The position numbers were made by a program, and so were the translations under genes. From Stramenopiles sp. TOSAG23-2 (Eukaryota > Sar), in assembly GCA_900128395.1 (NCBI GenBank), contig LT649257.1, forward strand, positions 1 to 57,244: a stretch of 57,244 nucleotides of DNA, given 5' to 3'. Below, one piece after another: positions 1 through 10,500 of the stretch; position 1 is the first letter of the stretch, and every line of letters starts with the position of its first letter. The notes beneath the pieces are model-generated. The model searched no databases and had not been told where the DNA came from. It saw only the letters and a program-made list of their open reading frames with translations.

Positions 1-67
1 GAGAACGATACAGAACGATACTTTATTTTGGACCTCAATGCTATTCCCATGCTAACGTATCGTTCTC
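1..67. repeat. Short inverted repeat at contig start
   Basis: Positions 1-11 (gagaacgatac) are the exact reverse complement of 57-67. The word agaacgatac is also repeated directly at 2-11 and 12-21. It could be the end of a small foldback element cut by the contig edge. Nothing else identifies it. Confidence 0.5.
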
Positions 68-341
68 TAAAAAAAATTGACTGGGCTAGCTGGGCTAGCT
101 ATCTAGACTAATAAGCAGGCGTGCAGGCCCGGCAGGCCCGGCACAGGCTCTAATAAAATAATTAATCGAAGCACCTAATAATTGAAATAATACATTTACC
201 TGTACTATTATTACTGTACCAGGTGGTAGTATCCTAATAAATAATAATAAAATACATGCTCTGTAATATAATAGTAGTCCAGGTAGTGTGCAAAAAATAT
301 ATAATAATACAATTGTATATATACTTTTTGATGAAGAAAAA
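68..341. other. Non-coding, with GC-rich repeat island
   Basis: No gene is seen. Positions 82-150 hold a GC-rich island in AT-rich surroundings, built of near-tandem ctgggctagc and caggcccgg units. Similar islands occur in most head-to-head gaps of this window. The rest is AT-rich. Confidence 0.5.
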
Positions 342-750
342 ATGAAAAAGAATTTTCAGAAATAAAAAAATATAAATAATGGTATATTTAATTGATTTAT
401 CAACGTTTATAGCACATTTTTCTATTTCTGTCTTTCTTTTCTCTGTTCTCTTTCCACCTCTTAACATAAAATATGAAACCATTGAGTGAGTTGGTAGGCA
501 GCAGGCAACGGAAGGATATAGTTCATTTTGAAACAATTTTAAAAAAAATGAAAAAGAATTTTCAGAAATAAAAAAATATAAATAATGGTATATATAAATG
601 ATTTATCAACGTTTATAGCACATTTTTCTATTTCTGTCTTTCTTTTCTCTGTTCTCTTTCCACCTCTTAACATAAAATATGAAACCATTGAGTGAGTTGG
701 TAGGCAGCAGGCAACGGAAGGATATAGTTCATTTTGAAACAATTTTAAAA
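342..750. repeat. 206-bp tandem duplication, two copies
   Basis: The block starting atgaaaaagaattttcag at 342 is repeated at 548, a period of 206 bp. The copies differ by only a few bases, for example near 389 and 595. Each copy holds a pyrimidine-rich leader and an ATG followed by about 23 codons of the downstream small ORF. The 5' end of that gene is therefore present twice, with start codons at 473 and 679. Confidence 0.85.
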
Positions 751-1068
751 GATATCGATGAATATTGGATAGCAGTGGAGAGAAGATACATTATTTTATT
801 TTGTTTTTTGCTGGGATGGAACACATGGAATATTATATATATATGTAATTGCATTTTTGATACTAAATGTGGTTATGGATTTTTGTCTATGTGGAATCTC
901 AGCCACACAATCATTGCTGCAAGCGCAATAAGTTTATTTTTGAAAAATAAACCATTGCAAACTTTAAATAGAGCTAGTGTACATGAAGAAAGATGTCAAA
1001 ATGGTTTATCACTTTTAAATATGTATAGGGACGAAAAAAAGAAAAAAGTTTTTCATGTGAATAATTAA
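679..1068 (+). CDS. Small hypothetical membrane protein (129 aa)
   Basis: A 129-aa ORF that I do not recognise. It has a charged N-terminus, two hydrophobic stretches (about residues 40-62 and 68-88, rich in Trp, Cys and Ile) and a Lys-rich C-terminus, which suggests a small protein with one or two membrane segments. The start at 679 lies in the second copy of a 206-bp tandem duplication. The first copy's ATG at 473 opens the same frame but terminates after about 30 codons. It is tail-to-tail with the JTB-like gene, which fits the alternating layout here. It could be a terminal exon or a decaying gene. Confidence 0.4.
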   Translation: MKPLSELVGSRQRKDIVHFETILKDIDEYWIAVERRYIILFCFLLGWNTWNIIYICNCIFDTKCGYGFLSMWNLSHTIIAASAISLFLKNKPLQTLNRASVHEERCQNGLSLLNMYRDEKKKKVFHVNN

Positions 1069-1861
1069 AAAAGGAATGACGCCGCGCTTGTTTGAGAGGG
1101 AAAAAATGATAGAATATCTTTTATAAAATATATATTTGAGTAAAGAGAAGAATTGTAAATTTTTGTAAACAAATTGATTTTAAAATATGTAAAAAAAATA
1201 TTACGATCGTATTAATATTACGCATGGTAGCTGGTTTATAATAAGACCCGGACAAGCTGAGCATTAAAAATATTTACATATTTTAACGTAAAAAAATAAT
1301 ATAAGGATTAATTATAAGTTTACGCGTAATTTATGCTTTAATTTACTCATATAATAACTCCTACTCTTCAAAAGAATACAATAATTGAAATAATCTAATC
1401 TCACACTCTAGTGTGTTGATATTCCATAGCAGTTGATGAAAAACGAATATCATAGGAAGGCGGAGAATAAATTGTACCGGGGTGCTACAAGTCATTAATA
1501 CGACTCACCAATTGCACATTTTAAAGCAAAACGATTATTATAAGCGCAAAGTTTTAATAATCGCAGTTTGTATATCTCTACATGTAGCAGAAATCCAATT
1601 AGAAGCTGCGAGCTCATTTACTTCAGGCTATGTTGGAGATCTTTTTATTTTATATATGCATATATTATATGAGTAAGAGAAAAACACATATCATATATTT
1701 TTATATGATAGGGTATAGAAGTATATTTAAAAATGCAGATCTTATGCATATTAATTTTTATTTTAATTATGCATATGTCTATTATTTAGTATTTTACATG
1801 TATATATATGTGATGTAACTTTTTCATAAGAAAATCAAAAATCATCTTATATGATGTCCCA
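1069..1861. other. Tail-to-tail intergenic region
   Basis: No gene is supported; the short ORFs here look random. Two segments recur elsewhere in the window. The hairpin-like ctcacactctagtgtgttga at 1400-1419 (matching on to 1424) is the reverse complement of a segment at 27831-27860. The 31-bp segment 1585-1615 matches 41821-41851 at 27 of 31 positions. All these copies lie in tail-to-tail gaps. Confidence 0.5.
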
Positions 1862-2302
1862 TTACCCAATTCGACTTTGAGCCAAGGTTTTGTAATGATG
1901 TTGTTTTTTCTGATAGACATGTTTCGCAGCAAATAAAAATATCACAAAACAAACAAATTGAAAAACAAAAAAATACCAACTTTCATCAGTATCCAAAGTA
2001 TCACTACCACAACTTCGATACTTTTCTGTAAATTTTACTTCATCCATGATTTTGTCTGGACTTTCAACAACTTTTCCATCATTGGCCGTAATGTTATTTA
2101 TGTTATCTACGCATCTAACTTTAACCCGATGACCAGTTTCCCTACAACCATCGTCTTGTTTATTACTACATTTAATACATTTTTCTATTATTTTACAAGT
2201 TTCAACCAACTTTCTTTTTTTACATTCTACAACATATTGTGATGATAGGACAAATAACAAGAAGCAGACTTGTATAATGTGAAAGTAATAATTTCGTTTC
2301 AT
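1862..2302 (-). CDS. JTB: JTB-like membrane protein
   Basis: A 146-aa type I membrane protein. It has a signal peptide (about residues 1-26), a Cys-rich lumenal region with the spacing C..IEKC.KC........C.ETGH....C, a KYRSCGSD motif, one membrane helix (about 111-130) and a short basic tail. The order signal peptide, CxxC, C-x-x-TG, RSC, aromatic-rich juxtamembrane segment and TM is that of JTB (jumping translocation breakpoint) proteins, and the length matches the animal proteins. The family is small and poorly characterised, with links to mitosis/cytokinesis and to mitochondria in animals. The assignment rests on cysteine spacing and topology, since overall identity looks low. It is head-to-head with the PRPP synthase gene. 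Confidence 0.7.
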   Translation of the reverse strand: MKRNYYFHIIQVCFLLFVLSSQYVVECKKRKLVETCKIIEKCIKCSNKQDDGCRETGHRVKVRCVDNINNITANDGKVVESPDKIMDEVKFTEKYRSCGSDTLDTDESWYFFVFQFVCFVIFLFAAKHVYQKKQHHYKTLAQSRIG

Positions 2303-3047
2303 CGATTACGTTTACAATCTTATCTTTCCCCTGACATACACTCAATAAAAACAATATATAGATAGAATAATTGTATTTTTCTTTCATGTAACTGTGTAAA
2401 ATGTTTTTTTATTACTTTTCTATTATTTCAATTATTAATTAATTTTTGGAAAGAAGAAGTTTCTTTTTTTGGCTTCTATTTTCTGGCTTTTTGACAAAAA
2501 TCGAGGAGTGAATAGTGAATGGCACGCCCAGCACGCCCAGCACGCAACACGCAAAATACATCTCTACTGTATCAACCTTACTGTATGTATTCTACCAAGC
2601 CTATATACGAAGTACCAATATGATTTTCAACAATACTTCCCTATCAAGTTCTGTAAATACATATACTAATTCTGTACTTAACATGTGGTAAACATATAAT
2701 TTACTGTTTACTTTTTTAAGGGAAAAGTACAAAAATATAGTGTGGGGACAAAAAGTGCAAGAAGGTTAAGGTATAAATTAAAATGTATTATAAATCTTCT
2801 TGCACTTTTCCTTTATGGTTTAACCTAAACCAGTTGCACAGTTGTTGCATCATCACAGTTGTTGTTGCGTTGTTGTGCCTATTAATTATTATTAGGATTA
2901 GATGTGTGCAGTATATAAATATACTGTATATATTAGTTCATATTTATGTTCTTAGTGAGAGATAAATGAATATATGCTGTATTTACAACCACTACTGATA
3001 AAAAATCAATATAGTTAATAAATAAAAATAGTTTATAAATTAACAGT
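2303..3047. promoter_or_regulatory. Head-to-head intergenic region with GC island and hairpin
   Basis: This region separates the divergent JTB-like and PRPP synthase genes and presumably holds both promoters. It contains a GC-rich near-tandem island (cacgcccag units, 2521-2553). It also has a perfect 14-bp hairpin stem, aaaagtgcaagaag at 2751-2764 pairing with 2796-2809 around a 31-nt loop, about 240 bp upstream of the PRPP synthase start. No conserved promoter motif can be assigned by eye. Confidence 0.45.
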
Positions 3048-4352
3048 ATGTCAGATTTAACAAGTTGGGGCACAGGATTGAAAGACACGGATGATAATAA
3101 TAATAATATGTTAATAAAGCCAATGTCTAGGAGATCCTTTACCGAAGGAAATGGCAATGTTGCTAAGATACCGGCACAAAGAAGATCTCGATCCAATACC
3201 CATAGTGCATCTTTCTTGAAGGATTTTAACCAATATGGTTCAACAGTAAAGACTGAAAAAAATACAAATAAAATATTGTTATTTTATTGCCCGGAAATGG
3301 AACAGGTTGCGAAAGAATGTGTAGAGCTGGCAGACGGGGAAATTGTATTAGGAAATGTTGAATTCAAACAATTTCCAGATGGTTGGCCGAATTTGTTTAT
3401 TAAAAACCAAGGATTGATCAAACAAAACGCTTGCTGTTTCTTAGCTTCATTTCATTCACCGGAAGTCGTTTTTACACAATTATCTGCTATATATGCATTG
3501 GCAAAATATAGAGCAAGAGAGTACAAAGTAATTGTGCCGTATTTTGCAACCGGAACTATGGACAGGGTACCGTAAAATTCTATTCCCCTAAACCTAAAAA
3601 ATGTATCCTCTCTAACACATCACTCATTCATACGCTACGCTCCACAGATAAGCGAACCTGGCGAAGTAGCAACTGCAATGACTATGGCTAGACTTTTAAG
3701 TGCAATTCCCATGTGTGCTACTGGTCCAGCAACACTTCAAATTATTGATATACATGCCTTGCAAGAAAAATTTTATTTTTCAGATCAAGTTTTAATACAA
3801 TTGAAATCTGCTATTTATTTATTATTAGAAAAAATCAAGTTTATATCAGATGAAAGTGGGGAGGATGGTGAAATTATTACTATTGTTTTTCCTGATAATG
3901 GAGCATCAAAAAGATTTAAATCAAAGTTTAATAAATTTGATCAAATTATATGTGAAAAGAAACGTATCGGGGAGGAAAGGGTTATACATATATTGGAAGG
4001 CATAGCTGAAGGGAAGCATTGTATAATTATTGATGATTTGGTCCAAACCGGTGGTACAATATTACAATGTGCGAAATGCCTACTTGCAGCAGGTGCATCA
4101 AAAGTTTCGGCGTACTGTACCCACGCTGTATTTCCGAAGCAGTCATATAAGAAATTTTTTCCAAATGAAGAAACTGGGAAATGTTTATTACACAAATTTT
4201 TCATCACTAATACTGTACCAACCATTGCCACATATTTACAAGATAAAGAACCATTCGAAGTTTTATCAATGGCACCGGTCCTTTGCCACAGTTTGTTGGA
4301 CGATCGTTTAAATTACCAATATACAACTACGGCAATTGAAATGGATTCGTAG
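3048..4352 (+). CDS. PRS: Ribose-phosphate pyrophosphokinase, class II (two exons)
   Basis: This enzyme makes 5-phosphoribosyl-1-diphosphate from ribose-5-phosphate and ATP, feeding nucleotide, His and Trp synthesis. Exons are 3048-3566 and 3648-4352. Splicing joins ATGTMDR to ISEPGEVATA in frame, giving about 407 aa. Family marks are FADG-like FPDGWPNLF, the PFFATGTMDR segment, DIHALQEKFYF, FPDNGASKRF, and the PRPP-binding loop IIIDDLVQTGGT. The DIHALQ and DDLVQTGG wording matches the plant phosphate-independent class II enzymes rather than the animal/bacterial class I. About 80 N-terminal residues (Asn- and Ser-rich) precede the catalytic domain and may be a regulatory or targeting extension. 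It is tail-to-tail with HEATR5 across a 216-bp gap. Confidence 0.9.
3567..3647 (+). other. Spliceosomal intron in PRPP synthase (introner-like)
   Basis: An 81-bp intron with GT at 3567 and CACAG at 3643-3647. The unspliced frame stops at once, and removing it restores the conserved family sequence. Its last 73 nt align without gaps to the intron of the NOTUM-like gene (13479-13557) at about 56 of 73 positions, including identical aaattctattcc and taacacatcactcatt segments. A likely branch site lies in ctctaacac. Confidence 0.85.
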
Positions 4353-4568
4353 GAAAAGAGAGTAGGACGTAAATAATTATATAATATGATATATAAAAAA
4401 TTCTCTTATTTATAATTTTATATGATGCGCAATAAAATAATTAATGCAATATATATATACGTATTTAGTATTGATAAAACGCTATTTCAGAAGAAGAAAG
4501 AAGGAGAATGCAGAATAAAATATTATACGATATTTTATCGGGGGTGTCTTAAAATAATCTATATTTTG

Positions 4569-7500
4569 TTACATGACCCCTTTCAACCCGGTTTGCAATT
4601 GGATTTGCAATGCTGGACTCAAATTTTGAACAGCAATTTTAAATCTTACTTGTCCTGTTTTCAACAGTTGCAATGCATAGGTAGCAGCTAATTTTGCGAG
4701 CAATTTGCTCCTATCAATATGTTGAAAAGCTGCGAGAATTTCAATTAAAAAATTTGCAAAATTTTGATCTGATGATAACAAGCCAGCTTGAACAAGCATT
4801 TTAACTGCTATGGTTTTAACTTCATCATCAGTCTCATCATTGTCTCCCGTAGATAATAAAAGAACGATTTCAGTACCGACTAATGCCAAAAGATTTGATG
4901 CAGATAATGCGCCAAATGAATGAATGGTCCGAGAAGAAGCATTTTTATCTGACATCAAGTATTGAATACAACACAATCCACCAAAAATAATAGTATTTGG
5001 ATTTGTTGGATTTAAAGCGTTTTTCAATAAATCAATTGTATCGAAAAATATTTTACTTTGGAAGTTTTCTCTACATAATTTTACTAAGGATATCAAATTA
5101 CATTGCAATGATCCATATGCGTGAGAAGATTGTAAATTCAAACCACCAATACTATTTTCTTCTTTTATTTTTTCGAGTAGGTTTGAACATAAGCTTTCAT
5201 ACAAATCTAAAACTGCATTTTCTTTCAAATTATGCCTTTCTTCAATAGCCGCATTATCTATTTCTTTATCACATTTGATGAGAACATGGACAAACTTTTG
5301 TAACGCGCGTACAACCAATAATGATGTATCATTTTCAACCCGCAATAAAGATGTATGCAAAATAAAAACCAATTTTAAAAGGGAGGCACGATAATTGCTT
5401 CGGGCTTCAGTTGGTAGACACAATGTCACTGTAGTTAACATTTCAAGGGCATTGATAATGGTTCTAACTGCCATTGGTTGTAGCTCAACAGAAGATGAAA
5501 TGGTATCTTTGGTCTTCAACGTATAATGAATAATTCTTGCACAATATTCAATCAATGTGTGGCATAGATCAAAACCTGTAGTTGCTTCCTCGATGAAGCA
5601 GCTTTTCAACCAATCCAAATTTTGTTCAGATATTAGACATGCTAATAAAGCGACAGCTATGGTTGACATAGTTTCAGTACCCGATTCGATTGATCCCAAA
5701 CCATTGGCTAAAATAGAAACAATTTCCACCGCCAGTTCTACTGGTATACGATTTTCATTGACATATTTATTCGAAAACAGCCAACGCAAGACGGTAAAAC
5801 ATCTTGTTGCTTTTGTCAAATCAATTTTATCCCTTGTATCACCAGTTGGCGAGTGTGCTAAACATTGCAAACATACACCTAGTATTAAACTGTAATGGTG
5901 ATCTTCTTCTTCTTCTTCTTCCCCACTTTCTTTTTTCCCTTTTTTTGGCGACACGTCATCGTCTTTCCAAAGTTCCGTACCGAGAAAAGAAGCTGCGGCA
6001 ATTGTCAACGTAGGCCAAAACTGTTCATATATTGGCACAACTTGAAGTGCATCTTCATTATATTCAAGTAATGTTTTTTCAGGAATTCTAAATACTACTT
6101 TGCGCCCAGCCCTAGATGCATTGCCTCGTGCATTTAAAGATACATAATCACGAAGAGCGGTGAACCAATAATTCCGTAGTTGTGGTAAGATATCTTTCAG
6201 CGCTTTTGACAATGCCTTCCTCATGTCAACTGATACTGAAGACGACGTTAGATTCATAACAGTATCATTGCTTTCGCAACAATTCCATACAAACATTTGT
6301 GGTTCCAATGTTGACGCTTGCAACGTTCCTAGCGCAGTTAAGCGAGCAAGTAGTTTGCACATGGTTATGTGTTCTTGGTGTTCCTCGGGCTTTGGAGGCC
6401 TTACAGTTTTTTGGAGGTCAATATCAGCCAATAAAGTTTTAACAGCCCGTCGAGCCATAGCAAGATCGGTACTAATTCCAAGACTTATTAACGACGATAC
6501 GGAGCGACATGCTTGAATTGTTAAAGGAGGATACGAGCCCTTTTTAAAGCATGGCCGAAGCGCTGAATTGATTTGCGCTTCATATTGTAACAGAATTGAT
6601 TTTTTTGGTTCCTTCGGATCTTTTGAGTTTGCAAACATTTCTATAATATCGCCAATAAAACTTATACCTCGTGTTTGTATTTGATAGAGTTCGCCACCGT
6701 CAACCGATGATGTTGACATCACACAAGCTAATTTTACTAGCTCACGAAGGTGATAGATTAGAAATTCAGGACTTTTCTTGTTCTTTTTTGCATCTTCGAT
6801 CAATTTCTTTTTTCGCTTCTTCTCTTTTTTACTATTACTACTGTTAGAATTTTCTTTTTCTGATGGCATATTAAAATGCTTCTCTGAAAATTCAGACAAT
6901 CGAGCCAACTGAAGGAGCTTTTGTAAACATTCTAACGCAACATTTTTAGATTGCCATCTGATTCCATTTAAAGGCCAAAAATCCGGTTCTAGTGGGACTT
7001 CGTATAGTTCTGCTATTTGGTTATATGGGCTTTTCTTTTCAGCTTCAAGTTTTAATTTTTTCCTCTCATCTATTTCCTTCTTCCTCTTCTCCTTCTCTTT
7101 TTTCATTTCTTCATCATCATCGTCTGTATCATCATTATCTTCATCATCGCCATCCCCACTATTAGAAGATGAAGATATAATTACACTTCTTAATATATTG
7201 AACCAACGTGATGTTGATTCACGCGTACATGATGTATCTAGACCAATCATTTCTAACAAAACTTCTCGAACATTTTGTACTAATGCTTGGCGTGACATAG
7301 ATGCATCTGGATCTCGCCCTCGTGGAGAAGTTTGGTGCCTCATACGCAATAATCCAACGCCATCTACAGAATTTAACGGCGGCACGATATTGTGAGAACC
7401 AATAATCGTAGATGAAAGTCCAAACCCACCCATTGCCATAACAGATGGGGCAACTTCTACAGCGGCTTGACTGCAATCAAGAGTATAAAACAAATACGGA

Positions 7501-10500
7501 GCTAATGCAAAAACTAATTTAGGTTCTCTTTCTACGATCCTTCTTATACAATTACATGCTTTTCTTTGTATTAGCAAGGAACCGTTTATTAAATTATCCA
7601 AAATCCATGGCATGGCATCTATAAGGCCAAGATCTTTTGGACAAAACATGGCAACCTGTTCCACATAAAATAAACATTCTTCCTGTATCACTTCAAAATT
7701 TGACTCTTTTAGTTCCTCCCAACAAGACCAAAGTTGTTTCATTCTACCCGACTCTGCAAAACCAAGCAATTCTGGTCCCATACCACCAACCACTGAATTG
7801 ATCAGGCGGCCAAGGCAAAGCAGAACACCCGCATTTATTTGGTCGTCATAAGCTTCCCGCTCACGAGATGTCTCGCTTATACGTCCTGCTAGTAAATGCG
7901 CATCTACAAGTGCCATTGTAGGCTTGACATATTTTTCAAATCCAACACCGACTGAATTTATAACAATCCAAAAGGAGTGTAAACCCCAAGTTCGAATAGG
8001 CTGTGAGATTTCCCTTGACTGGTGATAGAAAAAATTATCAGGGACGACAGAACTACGATACATGCTACCCAATCTTCGTCTTATACACGCCAAAGCAAAT
8101 ATTGCACCTGCGCGATAATGTTTCATGTCCTCTTCATTATTATTACTACTATCTTTAACTTCTAAGCTTTTATGTAATGATTTTTCCACAGATTTTGCAA
8201 ATGACATATCTGTTATTGCTAATGCCATATATCCAATACCTTCAGCTGCGGCGCGTCTAACTAAACTATCACGACTACGTAACGCAGTTATTAATAAACC
8301 CTTACACGTACTTTTCCATTGACCACGAGAGGAAGATAAAACGTTGCTGCTACCATTGGTAGCTGTCGACGACGAAAAAATGTTAACTTTGGTTCCAAAC
8401 GCAACCAATGATTTACTAGCACCCAACATTGCGGCGAATATATTTCTTACTGCAAATGCCGTTGTTGTACTTGACTTGTTATCGGCAGCTTTGATAGACT
8501 TTTTAAACCCATCTAATAAACGTGTACGTGCTTCAGGTGACAATGCAGGGAAGGATACGGCAAAAAGTCCAATTGCAGCATCAACATGGCGTTGAATTGC
8601 AAATGGACTTGGTGAGCAATCAACAGGACGCCAACTGCGTCTTGGAGAAACAATGTCACTACCTCTTCCAGCCCCATTCGCAATTATTGGAACAGCCCAT
8701 GCCATAGCATTTATTAATGCAAATTCTTGCTCTATTAAACTTATTTTGACATAAGCTGAGTCCAACGACAATGCTATAGGTTCTTCAAGAACATCCACAT
8801 CGCTTACAAAATGTATATCCTCCCCTCTGCATCTTGGAATACCAGGCCATTTTCTTTCCCCAATTTGTAAAGATGCATCCCCCGAGTCTAAAAGTGGAAG
8901 ACAATCCAACAACGAAGTCTGTCCATACAAGCCATCTACAAACGCAGTAACAGTAGATTGGACCAGCGATGGCAATGCTCTTGCTAAGGTTTCAGATACT
9001 GGTAACAGAGCACATGCTTCTAATGACGTAGCATATAATGTTATGAACATAATATCAGCTTTCACGTTTTTGGATTGTTTGCTTTTATTCGTACTGCCAC
9101 CAAGGAACGATGCACTAATTGTTTTTGTATTAGAATTAGAATTTGCTAAATTAGATAACGACTGAAGCGGTGGCGACAATGCACTGACAACATTTAATAC
9201 ACATATAACACATTCTTCCATGGATTCTGCATCATCATTTGCTAATGTTGGCCAACTTGCAACTAGCCGAGTTAATGCACACATCGCCGTAGCAACAACT
9301 TCTAGTTCTGACATTGAAGTCGCCGCATTCAAAGAATGCGGAGAACGTGCTCGGCATACTTCTTTTAAAACTGAAATAATATTATGTAGATGCGGACGAA
9401 CAGTCAATGGACCAAGAGCAATAATTCCCATTATTAATGTCCAACCAGCGCGAGCACATGCAGACGCTGCAGTTGCGAGTAGGGCGTCATCATTATATTG
9501 ATGAAGCAATGCAGTAGATAAATACAACACGGTGTTAACAGTTGATCTTGGTACACCCAATGAACATGCAGGAACCGCAAATAAAAGTGCGGCAACCGCC
9601 ATACTTCGTCCACGCAAACCGATCAAAAGCTGTATGACTTCGACTTGTTCTTTTTTTGATGGCTTTTTACGCCCCTTTTTTGACATTGCAATGGTTATAA
9701 GGTCTCCATGATTCTTAACCATATTTTCAACCAGCTCATCAAGCAGTTTGCTACCAAGTGCCGGTATTGCAGCCATAAATGAACGTGCACAGGTAGCTGT
9801 TTCCAGACGCACTGCGTGAGCTGGATGTACAACTAAGTCACTCAAAACGTTTCTGCAATCAGCACCTATCCCACCCGCCGCATCACCCAACGCACTTAAT
9901 AAATGGCTTAACGCAGAAAGCAACACTACAATTTGTAAATCATCCAGTTTATCCACTTTTTTCGGCTTCAATTTATGTAATATCATTTGCGATATTAAAA
10001 TTAAGTGATGTTCAGGACGTTGATATACAATTGCATTGCGTAAGATGTAAGATGTTAAAGCTTGCATATAGTCTTTATGCGAATCAGTGGACGATACTTT
10101 GGAAGTTGTCGGCTTCATTAGAGACAAAATTTTCGAAATCAATGGTGGCAATACCTCTTTTGTCATAGATATATCACTCGTTGAAGGATGCCGAACAACT
10201 TCTATCATAGCTTTTGCTATACCTAATTTCCCTGCTTTTGATGTTGATCTGTTTAATTGTGCACATAAATATGAAACTGCACTTGGCAATGAAAAATTCA
10301 TTGGTGGCTTTTTTTTAGTGCCCAATGATAACTTTCGCGTTTCCACCTTTTTAATGCTTCCCGGTTCTACTGGATTTAAAATGGATATAGTCATCATCGT
10401 CCCAATTGCACGTCCATATGCAAGTCTAACTTTCGGTGATAAATCATCTACACCACGCATGGCCAATGCCATTAAATTGTCCAACGGAAGGGAGTCAAAA

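Noticed and set aside
1482..1818. Overlapping plus-strand ORFs of 62-64 aa
   Set aside because: Short, AT-driven and Tyr/Ile-rich; they cover a motif shared with a distant gap that reads differently there, so no coding signal.
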